Assembly: GCF_003264855.1 (NCBI RefSeq)
Contig: NZ_NFZS01000004.1
Location: 1,145,451 to 1,209,450, forward strand
Length of the DNA stretch: 64,000 bases
DNA from: Dyella jiangningensis
GTDB lineage: Bacteria > Pseudomonadota > Gammaproteobacteria > Xanthomonadales > Rhodanobacteraceae
Direction: 5' to 3'
Part shown: in pieces, positions 17,463-26,930 of the stretch
How positions within the stretch are numbered: the stretch's first letter is position 1
Layout: each line of letters opens with the position of its first letter
Notes under the pieces: model-generated
Databases searched by the model: none
Seen by the model: only the letters and a program-made list of their open reading frames with translations
Told to the model about the DNA's origin: nothing
Translations under genes and position numbers: made by a program

Positions 17463-18263
17463 TTACTCGGATTCGTCGTCGACCTCCCGACCGTTGATCT
17501 TCTGCAGCGGCCGATGATTGTCCGGGAACATCTTCGAGAACGACGCGACCTGCGCCTTGGACATCTGGATGGGATGCGCCAGCACGATCCAGCGCACACC
17601 TTCCGTGCATGGCGGCGTGGTCAGCGAACCGCTGTAGACATAGGCCTCGTGGTTCTTCGGAAGCACGGCGGCGAGATCCACGGGAATCGGCTTCCCTGCG
17701 GTGGACGATGCGTTGCCCATCGCGGGCGGAAGACTATGGAACACCGGTGCGAGACTCGGATTCTCATCGCCGAGCTTGACCATCACGCCCACGACGAGGA
17801 TGTGCTTGGCGCCATCCTGATTGACGAAGTGGATTTCCAGCGGAAACCGCGTCTTGTCCACGATGTGTTCGCTGGGCGAGTGGAAGTGGAACTGCGCCAG
17901 CCGATAGGTATCGCCTTCGTAGACCACGGTGTCCTTGGCGTCGGTGACATTGGCCTGCACCGTGTGGCCGTTGTTCACCAGGTCCACATCGCCCTTCTCG
18001 TAATCGATGTGGAACTCGCCCGCCTTGCCGGGTTTGGCGTCGCGCGACTCCAGGTCGATAGGCGACTGCGCCAGGCCCACGCCACAGGCGGAAAAGCTCG
18101 GATCCAGCGATGTCCAATGCGCCGGCCCCGCCTCGCCCGTATAAGCCCAATGCGGCGATGAAGCGCCCTTTTCCGTCGACAAAGGCAACGCCAAGGCGCC
18201 CGCCGACGCCGCCGCGACCGCCATGACGGCCACCGCCGCCATATGCCATTTCGATGCCTGCAT
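17463..18263 (-). CDS. Periplasmic alpha-class carbonic anhydrase
   Basis: ATG at 18263 follows GGGGAAGG. A hydrophobic signal (AAVAVMAVAAASAGALA) precedes the mature enzyme. Alpha-CA hallmarks are all present: QSPIDLES, the first two zinc His in FHFHSPSEH, the third in EIHFVNQDG, and the substrate pocket SGSLTTPPCTEGVRW. It interconverts CO2 and bicarbonate in the periplasm. The length (266 residues) is normal. It is convergent with nothing and stands alone. Confidence 0.94.
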   Translation of the reverse strand: MQASKWHMAAVAVMAVAAASAGALALPLSTEKGASSPHWAYTGEAGPAHWTSLDPSFSACGVGLAQSPIDLESRDAKPGKAGEFHIDYEKGDVDLVNNGHTVQANVTDAKDTVVYEGDTYRLAQFHFHSPSEHIVDKTRFPLEIHFVNQDGAKHILVVGVMVKLGDENPSLAPVFHSLPPAMGNASSTAGKPIPVDLAAVLPKNHEAYVYSGSLTTPPCTEGVRWIVLAHPIQMSKAQVASFSKMFPDNHRPLQKINGREVDDESE

Positions 18264-18547
18264 GACCTTCCCCCAACGACGCTGAGTACGCCCCACGGGA
18301 ACGGGTCGCGCCGGTCATGTCGATGAAGCGCAGACATGCCACCGTGACCGCCTGCCGTCGACCCGCGTGTATCCCCAGACAGGGCCGACCGGCCGTGGGA
18401 TTGTCACTCGGAAACCCTTGCGCTGCCGTGAAAAAGGGCCCGACCGCTAGCACGCACACCTTCTTGGTCGCGCCGGCCACATGGATAGGCCTGAATATCC
18501 TTTGGGACTCATGTAACCGGCGCGGTCACAACAGCGAAGAACCTGTC

Positions 18548-19036
18548 ATGAAGACATCCCTTTTCGCCAGGCTTGCCATTGCTCCCCTTCCGTTGCCACG
18601 CGATATCTACGCCCTGCCGTTGCGGCTGATCATCGGCCTGGGCTTCATGGAGCATGGCTATGCGAAGCTCGCCCGCGGCCCCGATGCGTTCATTGCCATC
18701 CTGCATTCAATAGGCATGCCGTTTGCTGGCCTGTTGGGCTGGTCCACGGTCGCGATCGAGCTGATCGGCGGATTGCTTATCCTCCTGGGCGCGTTCATAC
18801 CACTAGCGGCGCTGCCAATGCTTGTCGTGCTGGCAGTCGCGATCTTCACGGTGCATCTGCCCAATGGCTTCAGCTCGATCAAGCTGATGTCCTACGACGC
18901 CATGGGTGCGCACTTCGGCCAACCCGGCTACGAAACGGACCTGCTCTACGCCGCCGGGCTGCTCGCGCTGTGCATCGGCGGCGCCGGTCCCTGGGCGCTG
19001 GACAGCTATTGGGCGTCCCGACGCAAACAGGGATGA
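18548..19036 (+). CDS. DoxX-family membrane protein
   Basis: ATG at 18548 starts a 162-residue, four-helix membrane protein. It has the DoxX pattern: LRLIIGLGFMEHGYAKLARG, then GWSTVAIELIGGLLILLG, and a third/fourth helix pair ending in LLALCIGGAGPWALDSY. DoxX proteins are linked to redox and thiosulfate-quinone chemistry in some species, but most have no assigned role. The frame is open upstream to 18317, which is not membrane-like and is not taken. Confidence 0.85.
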   Translation: MKTSLFARLAIAPLPLPRDIYALPLRLIIGLGFMEHGYAKLARGPDAFIAILHSIGMPFAGLLGWSTVAIELIGGLLILLGAFIPLAALPMLVVLAVAIFTVHLPNGFSSIKLMSYDAMGAHFGQPGYETDLLYAAGLLALCIGGAGPWALDSYWASRRKQG

Positions 19037-19141
19037 TCCTCCCGCTAGACTGGGCCCAAGGGATGCAACCGCGCGTGCCGGATAGCGCGCTGCCGCATCC
19101 ACCTACAGTCGATGCTGCCCTACGCGGGCGAGGTGCTGGCG

Positions 19142-19723
19142 ATGGCCGACGCGAGCAAGAGTCCCGAGCGATTGCTGTTCTTCTCCGATGGCGTGTTTGC
19201 CATCGTCATTACGCTGCTGGTGCTCGAACTTCGACCACCACATGAAGCTACGTTCGCCGCATTGATTCAACTCTGGCCATCAGGGCTCGCGTATGCGGTG
19301 AGCTATCTGTTTCTCGCGATCGTGTGGGTGAACCACCACCACGTATTTCGTTACTCCACCGAGGCTTCGCGATCGCTCATCTGGGCAAACTTCGGACACC
19401 TTTTCAGCGTGTCGCTGGTACCCTTCACCACCGCGTGGATCGCCGACTCCGAGCTCGCACCCGTGCCTGTCGTGCTGTACGCCGTGGTCTTCGCCTTCAT
19501 CAACATCACCTATGTGATGTTGTGCAGGGAAGCCATCGACCGGCAGGGCGTGCGCAAGCTCTCCGCATCGGAGCGCAAGGTCATGAGGATTCGCTCGATG
19601 GCCACGCTGAGCACGTTCGTGCTGGCCGCCCTGGTAGCCGTTCGACTTCCCATGGTCGCCATGGTGCTGATTTGTACGTGCCTGGCGATCTACTTGCGGC
19701 CGAGCGTGTCCAATCGGCCTTGA
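19142..19723 (+). CDS. TMEM175-family potassium channel-like protein
   Basis: The diagnostic FFSDGVFAIVITLLVLEL (TMEM175 helix 1 filter motif F-S-D) is near residue 15. Six hydrophobic segments follow, with VNHHHVFRY after helix 3. Bacterial TMEM175 proteins form K+ channels as tetramers with one such repeat pair per subunit; this 193-residue length agrees. Start at 19142 (GAGG upstream) is preferred, and 19112 is possible. Confidence 0.82.
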   Translation: MADASKSPERLLFFSDGVFAIVITLLVLELRPPHEATFAALIQLWPSGLAYAVSYLFLAIVWVNHHHVFRYSTEASRSLIWANFGHLFSVSLVPFTTAWIADSELAPVPVVLYAVVFAFINITYVMLCREAIDRQGVRKLSASERKVMRIRSMATLSTFVLAALVAVRLPMVAMVLICTCLAIYLRPSVSNRP

Positions 19724-19775
19724 GGCACGGGGTCACTCGAGTCAGGGGACGCGCTTCATTCCGCCTCGGAGCAGT

Positions 19776-20468
19776 TCAATAGCTCCTGAAATGCACCGCC
19801 GCGTGCGCGCCATCGCAGAAGGGCTTGTTCTTTGACTGGCCGCATCGGCAGAGCGTCACGCGGTTACGCACTTCGTACTTGAATCCGTCGGCGGAAACGA
19901 CGGGGATGCCACCGCGCAACCAGAGGGGGCCGCTGCACTCTTCCACCGGATCCTCGATGAGGCCGATGGATACCGGCAGTCCGGTTTCGATGGGCTCACC
20001 AGTCGCCCTGTCCCAGGCCACAAGGCGGCCAGACGGGCACTGATTCACCTGCCGAAGGAACATGGCCCGTACCTGCGGATCATCGCTCTCGGCCACCTGA
20101 TTCCAGACCTGCCCGTTGGGATCGCAGAACCGCGCGAACGCGCAGAGGTTTTCCACATCGGTCAGGGTATGCGCGGGGCCATTCAGTGCCTGCGCCTGAT
20201 CGAGATACGGCTGCCGGCTTGCCGTTTCGGTACCATCAAAGCCCACTGTCTTATGCGAGCCATCGCAAAACGGCTTCGACCGCGACATGCCACAGCGACA
20301 TAACGCGTAGCTCGCCGGATGATCCATCGGCGGCCCTTCCTGCCAATTCTCCGAACCGCCTTCGCTGTCAGCGACAACCGTTTGTGTCGCCAGCGCGATA
20401 TCGCCCACGACCAGATACGGACCATTCCTGGAAACGGTCACCTGGATGTTCGTCACTTCCGATGCCAT
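19776..20468 (-). CDS. CDGSH iron-sulfur domain protein with two CDGSH motifs
   Basis: ATG at 20468 (MASEVTNIQV) lies after GGGAG. Two CDGSH clusters are seen: CRCGMSRSKPFCDGSH in the N-terminal third and CRCGQSKNKPFCDGAH at the C-terminus; each should bind a redox-active 2Fe-2S cluster through three Cys and one His. Between them, VENLCAFARFCDP and NQCPSGRLVAW look like a divergent ferredoxin-like (Fer4_19) segment. The role is uncertain; related proteins are proposed in iron or redox homeostasis. Confidence 0.88.
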   Translation of the reverse strand: MASEVTNIQVTVSRNGPYLVVGDIALATQTVVADSEGGSENWQEGPPMDHPASYALCRCGMSRSKPFCDGSHKTVGFDGTETASRQPYLDQAQALNGPAHTLTDVENLCAFARFCDPNGQVWNQVAESDDPQVRAMFLRQVNQCPSGRLVAWDRATGEPIETGLPVSIGLIEDPVEECSGPLWLRGGIPVVSADGFKYEVRNRVTLCRCGQSKNKPFCDGAHAAVHFRSY

Positions 20469-20595
20469 GCGAATCACTCCCGGGCCATGGGATACTTCTG
20501 CTTCGCTACCATGGACCGATGCACGAAGTGGCCGCGTGAATTCGAGATGGACCACACCATAGAGGCGCGAGAAGCCGAACGGGGAGCATTCGAGC

Positions 20596-20790
20596 GTGGA
20601 CTTTGCCGCAAGCGTATTCGGCCTGGCGCGCCTAAGTAACGCTCCGTGGACAGTGAGCGACTACGTGCTTACCGTCGTTCCGCTGAGCATCGCGCTTGTG
20701 GCAATGATCAGGCGCCAACTTCGAAAGGATGTCGAACCTGACGAGACGCCGGCACGGCAACGCAGGCGATTCCGCCGACGCCATCGGTAG
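20596..20790 (+). CDS. Possible small membrane protein
   Basis: A GTG at 20596 has GGGGAG 9 bases upstream and opens a 64-residue frame with one hydrophobic span (YVLTVVPLSIALVAMI) and a very basic tail (RQRRRFRRRHR). It is divergent from the CDGSH gene. No family is recognised and coding is uncertain. Confidence 0.4.
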   Translation: MDFAASVFGLARLSNAPWTVSDYVLTVVPLSIALVAMIRRQLRKDVEPDETPARQRRRFRRRHR

Positions 20791-20909
20791 CGTCGGCCAG
20801 CCACCATGCAGCGCACATTTGCACGTTCTCCGTGCTGACATCCAAGCTGCGCTCCGATCCGACGTCTCCGCCCTTCGCTAGTGCTAGAACGCTACACGTC
20901 TGATAGTAC

Positions 20910-21977
20910 CTAGGGCGAACTGGCGCTCGACGAGGTCGTTGGCGTCGATGCCTCGGTGGCTGCCCGTTGGGGCGTGTCGGCCGGGCACCAGGTCTTGAGG
21001 CGCTTGCCTGCGCGGAACAGATCGATGCATTCGCGCATCTCGGCCTTGAAAGCCAGATCAGGTGTATTCACCGGGCAACCGGACGATAGTGGCTGGCCGT
21101 CCTTGTACTCGGCGATGCAGCTTGCGAGTGGTGGCGTCTTCGGTGGATTTGGATTGTTGGCCAAAGGCGCGGGTGGCAGGTTGAGGCGTTCATCGCGATC
21201 CATGGACGACACTGGAGGCGGCGGCGCGGCGCATAGCGGGTTGGCGGCCGTGCTCTTCTTGTCGGGATCGCAGACGCTTTTGGCGATTGCCTTGATCGCA
21301 TCGCCTATATGACGCCCCACGGCGCCACCGGCGGTTTCGTTCGGCGGCGGGAAGTACTTTTCGAAGCGCGTGGCCTTGTACTGCATGCGGTTGCTGTCGT
21401 GCTGCATGATCTGGCGATCATCCGTCGGCTTGGCCGGTTCGGCCTTGGCGTTCGCGTCTGCTGTTGCCGACGTCGATGCCGTGGGCGGCAGATGAACCCC
21501 GAACACATGAATGGCGGGCGGCGTGGCAACAGAGGCCGCCGGCGCAGGCGCCGCCTGATGATCCTGCATGACCATGGCGTCACGGCGGGGCTTTTCGCGC
21601 GCTACTGGCTTGATGGGCGACGTCGCCACTGGCTGCGGCGCCATCGTCTTCTCGGGCACCGTGGATGGTCCCGGCGGCGGCGCGGCTGGCGACTTGCTGG
21701 GGCGATCGATCAACCGAACAATCAACGCACGATCGTTGCCGGCGCTTTCCATTGCACGTTGCTGCGACCCGGGCTGCATTTCGTACCACAACGCCAAGGC
21801 AAACAGCGCGTGCAGCGCACACACAAGAACCCATGCGAGCGTCAGTGCCGGCCGCGTCAGCGGCGGCTGTCGCCAGCGCCTTCGCCCTAAAGCCTGGCGC
21901 GTTTCGCTGTCGAGCAGTGCCAGGCCTCGGGCACGATCACCTTCTTGTTTATCTCCACCCCGCCCAGAACGTTCCAC
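20910..21977 (-). CDS. Membrane-anchored proline-rich protein, unknown
   Basis: The frame uses a GTG at 21977, with only a weak site upstream, so the exact start is uncertain. After a basic cytoplasmic segment, one membrane helix (LAWVLVCALHALFALALW, about 47-64) leads to a long Pro/Ala-rich region of TonB-like composition (about 90-170), then a soluble C-terminal part with paired cysteines (KSVCDPDKK, NPLCAAPP, SCIAEYKDG, SGCPVNTP, RECIDLF, WCPAD). The topology suggests a periplasm-spanning protein. No exact family is recognised. Confidence 0.65.
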   Translation of the reverse strand: MERSGRGGDKQEGDRARGLALLDSETRQALGRRRWRQPPLTRPALTLAWVLVCALHALFALALWYEMQPGSQQRAMESAGNDRALIVRLIDRPSKSPAAPPPGPSTVPEKTMAPQPVATSPIKPVAREKPRRDAMVMQDHQAAPAPAASVATPPAIHVFGVHLPPTASTSATADANAKAEPAKPTDDRQIMQHDSNRMQYKATRFEKYFPPPNETAGGAVGRHIGDAIKAIAKSVCDPDKKSTAANPLCAAPPPPVSSMDRDERLNLPPAPLANNPNPPKTPPLASCIAEYKDGQPLSSGCPVNTPDLAFKAEMRECIDLFRAGKRLKTWCPADTPQRAATEASTPTTSSSASSP

Positions 21978-22250
21978 GACCCTGCCTCATGCAAGCCAAT
22001 TATCCCCGGCAAAAACCTGCGCATATCGGCGGCGCGTGTTGAGGCGAGCCACGATAGACAGGTTCTTTTGTCGAGGGTTCCCCGGGCGGGAGCCAAAACA
22101 GGAGTCAAAGGGAGCGCAGTTGCCGTGAAGGTTCGATAGCCATCGAGGCTGTTCGAATGCCCCTCATATGGGTTGTCGTACTGCTCGAAAGAAGCGCGTG
22201 TTCAGAGTGGTTATTGCGAAAGAAATAACGACACATGCGCCCCGCTTCTC

Positions 22251-22622
22251 TCAATGATGAGAGGCCGCCGGAGCTCCACCGACATTGGATGCGACCAGCC
22301 CTAGTCCCTTCCAGAATTCCGGTGGATAGGACAACGCCGGGGATCCAACCCATCCTCGCACCACGTCGAGTTCATAGCCATCGCCTACACGCTTGTACGA
22401 CACGGAGTTCAGTGCGATGGCATCCCAGTCGCCGGTAAAGGTGAGGTCCTGAAGCTTTTCCGGGTAGCTTCCATGCCGCAGCTTGTACAACTCGACAAGA
22501 GCGATCGTCGTCTTGAAATGCTGATCGCCAAACTTGGCATCAGCCTCCTGCTTGAGCGCACAGGCGGTTGCGAGCGTGATCGCACAGATGACGAACAGCC
22601 ATCTAGCGGTCTTCTTGAGCAT
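22251..22622 (-). CDS. Putative lipoprotein with pseudopilin-like (T2SG-like) segment
   Basis: ATG at 22622 follows GGAGAG. The signal (LFVICAITLATACALK) ends in a plausible but non-canonical lipobox at the Cys. The mature part has IALVELYKLRHGSYPEKLQDL, which resembles the conserved region after the helix of type II secretion GspG pseudopilins. No other secretion genes are close, so this may be only a shared fold. The 123-residue length fits a small periplasmic lipoprotein. Confidence 0.6.
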   Translation of the reverse strand: MLKKTARWLFVICAITLATACALKQEADAKFGDQHFKTTIALVELYKLRHGSYPEKLQDLTFTGDWDAIALNSVSYKRVGDGYELDVVRGWVGSPALSYPPEFWKGLGLVASNVGGAPAASHH

Positions 22623-22781
22623 GTGTCTCTCCTGATCCGGATACTTCGGCAAGATCGAGACATCGCCCTGGCCTTTGATAGCCACGATGCTCTGTCCTCA
22701 AAAAACCAGGGCCAGAGTCGCCTTTATGGAAAAGTGCGCCCTGGCCCTGCCTTGAATGATGAATTATCGACGTGCAGCAGA

Positions 22782-23681
22782 TCAGGCAGCAGTCGCCGCC
22801 GCCACGCCGCTCACTGCGTCGTCACCGCACACGTCGCGCCATAGGTGATACATGACGCCGAACATCACCGCGAACATCGCCAGCATCATGGCGAGGTAGA
22901 GCGGGATCATCAGCACCAGCGTCAACCACGCCCCGACGAGCTTGCCAATCAGGGTCAGCAGAAGCGCGACGATCGCGAAGGCGATCACGATCACAACCCA
23001 GGCGAGCACGAGGCTCACGGCAAACACGAGCAATGGCAGCAGGTTCTTCAGCGCGCCGACCAAGCCGTCGCCGATGGCACCGAACACACTGCGTTTGCCC
23101 AGTGCGACCTGGCCAAGGCTGATCGCGTAATAGCCCGTCATGAAAAGACCAAACACCATGATGAGCGCCATGGCGGTGCCAAAGCCCGGCGGCAGACCCG
23201 GTGGTGGCTGGTGGGCGGCCTGTGCCGTCATCACCTGCATGTACCAGCTGGCAATGCCACTGCCTGCCACCGCGATAACGATGGCGATCACGATGATGTA
23301 AAGCAGGATGTTCGCCAGCCCGAATGCGATCAGGCGCCACGCTTCGCCGCGCCGGTACGGGTTGAAAATGTCGAGCGCGCTCGCCGACAAACCACGCTCC
23401 GTTGCGTCGACAACCTGCAGGTAGCCCGCGTAGAGCGGCATGATCAACAAGCTGATCAGCATCGAAATGGCCATCATCGAGACAAGGGCGGTCGGGCTCT
23501 GCGCCATGCCGGTGCCTATCGCGCCGAACTGCATCGGCAGCGTGACCAGCGTCGGCAACAGGCACGCCACGACCAGCAGGGCTGCGCCTCCCAGCATGGG
23601 CTTGGGATGACGGAAGCCCGCACTGAAGCCATTCGTCAGCCAGCCAAAGCCAGCTGCCGGTCCATTGGATCGTGTCGCCAT
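22782..23681 (-). CDS. Multi-pass membrane protein, BPSS1780-like
   Basis: ATG at 23681 follows AAAAAGGGG. The ~299-residue protein has about six membrane spans, with long hydrophobic runs such as LANILLYIIVIAIVIAVAGSG and LVFAVSLVLAWVVIVIAFAI. The layout, a soluble N-terminus (FGWLTNGFSAGFRHPKP) then six helices, matches the BPSS1780/DUF-type proteins of proteobacteria from memory. The function is unknown. The C-terminus has a Cys-containing WRDVCGDDA segment. Confidence 0.7.
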   Translation of the reverse strand: MATRSNGPAAGFGWLTNGFSAGFRHPKPMLGGAALLVVACLLPTLVTLPMQFGAIGTGMAQSPTALVSMMAISMLISLLIMPLYAGYLQVVDATERGLSASALDIFNPYRRGEAWRLIAFGLANILLYIIVIAIVIAVAGSGIASWYMQVMTAQAAHQPPPGLPPGFGTAMALIMVFGLFMTGYYAISLGQVALGKRSVFGAIGDGLVGALKNLLPLLVFAVSLVLAWVVIVIAFAIVALLLTLIGKLVGAWLTLVLMIPLYLAMMLAMFAVMFGVMYHLWRDVCGDDAVSGVAAATAA

Positions 23682-23922
23682 GTTTTCCCCTTTTTGGATC
23701 AGCGCCCCCGCGCCGAGCAGGCCCAGCATAGCCGGTGGCGACAAGGCTACCTAGGGAATGCTTCATCGTCGGGGCAAGCCCGGAAGCAGAGTCCACCCAC
23801 CGAAGAAGCGGTTCAAGCCCGATCCCGCTCGCCCATGACGCTGGCACCGGCTTCTCCTCAGCGATAGCCTTCAGGCATGCCGCTAGCTCACCACGTTTGA
23901 GTGGCGCTAATCAGGGGGATAT

Positions 23923-24921
23923 ATGGGAAAGCGCAAGGAACGCGGTTTCGACGTGCTGGCGTCGTTGCACTGGCCGGTGTGCCTGGTGCTGGGGCTGATC
24001 GGCTTCATCGGCATCCAGTACGGCATCGGTTGGCTGTGGGGGTCGAGCAGCCATCCGTTCTTGGCGGGGTTCGCCAAGGCGGTGTCGATGGGCCTCGACA
24101 GGCCTTTGGCATGGTTCGCCCTATTCGTTTGCAGCGCCGCAGCATTTGCGTCGTTCCTCGACCGGCGCAGACGTCGCCGCCTGCTGGAGTCCCAGACCGG
24201 CATGGACAGCCTCAGCAGCATGGACTGGCGTTCATTCGAACGCCTGGCCGGCGAAGCCTTTCGGCGGCAGGGCTATGCCGTGAAAGAAACCGGCCAGGGC
24301 GGTGCTGACGGCGGTATCGATCTGGAGCTGAGCAAGGACGGCCAGATCACCCTGGTCCAATGCAAACAATGGCGCTCACAACGCGTCGGTGTGCAGACCG
24401 TGCGGGAGATGTACGGCATCCTGGTGGACCGGGGCGCCGCCGCCGTGAAGATCGTCGCCCTCGGTCACTACACGTCCGATGCCGCAGCGTTCGCTCGCGG
24501 CAAACGCATCGAACTGGTCGATGGTCACGCATTGCTCGCCACGATCAAGGGCATCCAGGCGAGGAAGGAACCTGACGGCGCGTTGGATCATCCCTTGGTT
24601 TTCGTCGGTGGCCTGGCGGTCTGCCTGCTGTTCGCGGTCGCGCCGCCCAAGCAGCAGCCGGAGCGTCCTGCCATCGTACCGAACGCATCATTGCCGTCCT
24701 CACCCGCACCACGCCAAAGCACTATTGCCACGCAAGGCGCGCCGGCGATCCGGACTGCTTCCACTCCCGTGCAGGCTGCCGCATCGCCGAGCCAAAAGGT
24801 CTACAAGGCAGACCCACCCATGTCGAATGAGGAGCTACGCGATTGGGAGAAGAGGAATCGCGAAGCCATGAAGATTCTGGAGAAGACCACGCCGGAGCTG
24901 GAGACGGCGCCGACACATTGA
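23923..24921 (+). CDS. Membrane-anchored Mrr-type restriction endonuclease
   Basis: GGGGGATAT precedes the ATG at 23923. Two N-terminal membrane helices (about 15-37 and 55-75) are followed by an Mrr_cat PD-(D/E)XK domain (about 100-215): FERLAGEAFRRQGY, then GGADGGIDLEL with the catalytic Asp, and ITLVQCKQW with the QxK. A further hydrophobic stretch near 230 and a Pro/Ser-rich linker end in EELRDWEKRNREAMKILEK. Mrr-type proteins cut methylated or foreign DNA. It is solitary, with no methylase beside it, so it would be methyl-dependent or regulated otherwise. Confidence 0.88.
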   Translation: MGKRKERGFDVLASLHWPVCLVLGLIGFIGIQYGIGWLWGSSSHPFLAGFAKAVSMGLDRPLAWFALFVCSAAAFASFLDRRRRRRLLESQTGMDSLSSMDWRSFERLAGEAFRRQGYAVKETGQGGADGGIDLELSKDGQITLVQCKQWRSQRVGVQTVREMYGILVDRGAAAVKIVALGHYTSDAAAFARGKRIELVDGHALLATIKGIQARKEPDGALDHPLVFVGGLAVCLLFAVAPPKQQPERPAIVPNASLPSSPAPRQSTIATQGAPAIRTASTPVQAAASPSQKVYKADPPMSNEELRDWEKRNREAMKILEKTTPELETAPTH

Positions 24922-25147
24922 GGCCGATCGCCACAAAGAATGCACCAAGTGCACTTCTTCAGTCATTCGAAGGTCGACCTGAACCTTCTTGGCGACGGGT
25001 TGGCCAGAACGTGAAAGTGAATAGCGAACAACCCCTCCGGCGGCGAGATGCTACTTAGCAAGGAAATAGCAGTAACGCCACGAAAGCTTGCCATCGTGAT
25101 TACTCGATCGGGACTAACGTTTTTGGCGGCATCAAGATACCGCGGCC

Positions 25148-25645
25148 ATGAAAACGCGTCATGTGTTCAGCGTGCCAGACATCCAGGCGGCCGGCGTCGC
25201 GATGAAGGTGGCGCGCGACTGCGGGATCGCCGACCGGGACATCTCTTTGATTGCGCGCTCGGACATCGAGTTGGCGGCCATCCCCTGCGAGCGGAAAGTC
25301 GTCGAAGGCGACTTCTATCCAGCGGCGATACGAGGGGTGCTTGGCGGCGCGGCAACGGGGTTGCTGGGCGGCTTGGTGGCCATAGCGATCCCGCCATTGG
25401 GTTTTACATTCGCCGGTGCGGCCGCCATGACACTGGGTGGAGCGGCGGTAGGCGGTTGGGCTACCGCGCTGGCGGGATCCGCCGTCGAGGATCCGGTGCG
25501 TCGGAAATTCCATGACGAACTCGCCAAGGGGCGAATCCTGGTGGTGCTCGACGCGCCACGGGATTTGCTTGAGCGAGTCGAGCCATCCATGGAACACATG
25601 GGCGCCACGCTGCTTCCTTTCGACAAGCCGACCCTGATGACCTGA
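25148..25645 (+). CDS. Glycine-zipper protein, DUF1269-like
   Basis: The 165-residue protein has an N-terminal soluble part (HVFSVPDIQAAGVAMKVARD) resembling general-stress DUF1269/GsiB-like proteins, then a Gly-rich hydrophobic hairpin (RGVLGGAATGLLGGLVAIAI and the following FAGAAAMTLGGAAVGGW), and a C-terminal LVVLDAPRDLLERVEP. No strong Shine-Dalgarno is visible, and there is no signal peptide. A role in membrane stress is conceivable but unproven. Confidence 0.7.
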   Translation: MKTRHVFSVPDIQAAGVAMKVARDCGIADRDISLIARSDIELAAIPCERKVVEGDFYPAAIRGVLGGAATGLLGGLVAIAIPPLGFTFAGAAAMTLGGAAVGGWATALAGSAVEDPVRRKFHDELAKGRILVVLDAPRDLLERVEPSMEHMGATLLPFDKPTLMT

Positions 25646-26013
25646 CATGGCTCCACGTCGAGCGGGAAACCCGAGGCCGATCTGGCATGGCGTCCACCAT
25701 GGGACGGGTACCTGCCTGAAGCTGACTGGCAAACCCGATTTTACGACTTACTAAGATTCCACTGATGGCACCACAACGGTCCGTCACCTAATCTGACCCT
25801 GCTCCCGAGTTGGCAGGACAACTCGGCCAAGCATGCGACCGCCATCCTGGCGGAGCACCAACGGACCGCTGAGCACGGCGGACCGGCTGGACTGATGGGC
25901 GGCCACGCAAGGGCCGCCCATTTCCTTTTCTGGCTTCGGCTCATCCCAGGGCCTCGGTGACGTTGCAGGCGCGTTCGCCTGCGAGCTCCACCTTGGATCA
26001 CCTCAGCCCGCTT
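25646..26013. other. Gene-poor stretch with a decayed frame and a terminator
   Basis: A short in-frame remnant without a start (about 25787-25950, with the peptide SAKHATAILAEHQRTAEHGG) looks like the end of a lost gene. At 25896-25930 the stem TGGGCGGCC/GGCCGCCCA with a TTTCCTTTT tail is a good plus-strand terminator. Nothing else is supported. Confidence 0.4.
25896..25930 (+). terminator. Intrinsic terminator
   Basis: A 9-bp stem (25896-25904 with 25912-25920) is followed by TTTCCTTTTC. It fits the remnant upstream. Confidence 0.6.
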
Positions 26014-26750
26014 TCACTGCCGTTTCGGTCGAGAAAGCCCCACCACGCGAAGCGCTGCTCTGAGAGCTTCTTCATTCCCCTCGGGTGGCCGCCCACTCGC
26101 CTCGCGCACCAACTTGCCGTCCTTGAAAAATAGAACGTCGGCGTTGCCCAGTTTTCAAACATGGGCCACTCGCTTTGGCGGTAGACCAGGGCGGTCGGCG
26201 GAACCCTGTGGGCCTGATTCCAGCTCGCCAGGCTGGCGGACCTTAATGAATCCGTCCTGGGGAGTGATCCAGGTCGAGTGCGCATGGAAGATGGGTAGCA
26301 GCACATCGCTTCCGATGCGCTACGTGAGAAATGGCAGTTCGGATGGGAAACGACAACGACCTGTGTCGTCGCGATGGCGAGAGACACCACCTTCCGATGA
26401 AAGCTGCACTCGCCATTGGACTAGGTAAAGCGCAGATGGCTCCGAATAGCCGACCGGAACATCATTTACGACCCTCGGGAGCGGTGGCCTCCCGATCACG
26501 GGATGTGCTTGTAGAAAACTGCCCGCTTCATCAAAGCCGTGATAAGCGAACAGCGAATGATAGAAATCGTGTGCAGACGTTGCGCCCACCCGATGGAATG
26601 GCACATCAAGTTAAAAGCTTGATCAACATCTTCGAAGATTCGAATAGAGCGGAAGGTGCTGATGTTCATTGACATCAACTCCCACGGCCACGCGCGGAGT
26701 TCACTTGCAAACCCACTACTCACCTCGATCCGCCAAGTGACGTCAGGCAT
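26014..26750 (-). pseudogene. Thioredoxin-like gene broken by several frameshifts
   Basis: Pieces of one protein are spread over several minus-strand frames. An N-terminal piece (NDVPVGYSEPSALYLVQW, about 26450) lies in one frame. Then VVVVSHPNCHFSRSASEA in a second, LPIFHAHSTWITPQDGFIKV in a third, and RQSEWPMFENWATPTFYF in the second again. Finally FKDGKLVREASGRPPEGNEE follows in another frame, ending at 26014. Joining them requires at least three single-base changes, for example a missing T in the run at TFYF/FKDG. The joined order, with the TPTFYFFKDGKLVREASG strand, resembles a thioredoxin-fold protein, with SHPNCHFSR replacing a CxxC. The 26604-26750 part is less certain. Confidence 0.6.
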
Positions 26751-26930
26751 TCAAATCGTGGACGGGGTTGTTCCCGTGGAGCGATGACAACTAGCGCCGC
26801 GGTCCACCGGTGCGTTCCGGACTCACGGGCCCAGGCCCTAGCGCAGCGTGAGGCAATGCTGATTTGCAACCGTGAGGGTGGACAAAAATACGATAGTTCA
26901 CGCAGATTACAACCTAAAAAGGAGGCTTCA

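Noticed and set aside
25646..26013. Coding gene upstream of the terminator at 25896
   Set aside because: No start codon or ribosome site; only a short remnant frame is visible.
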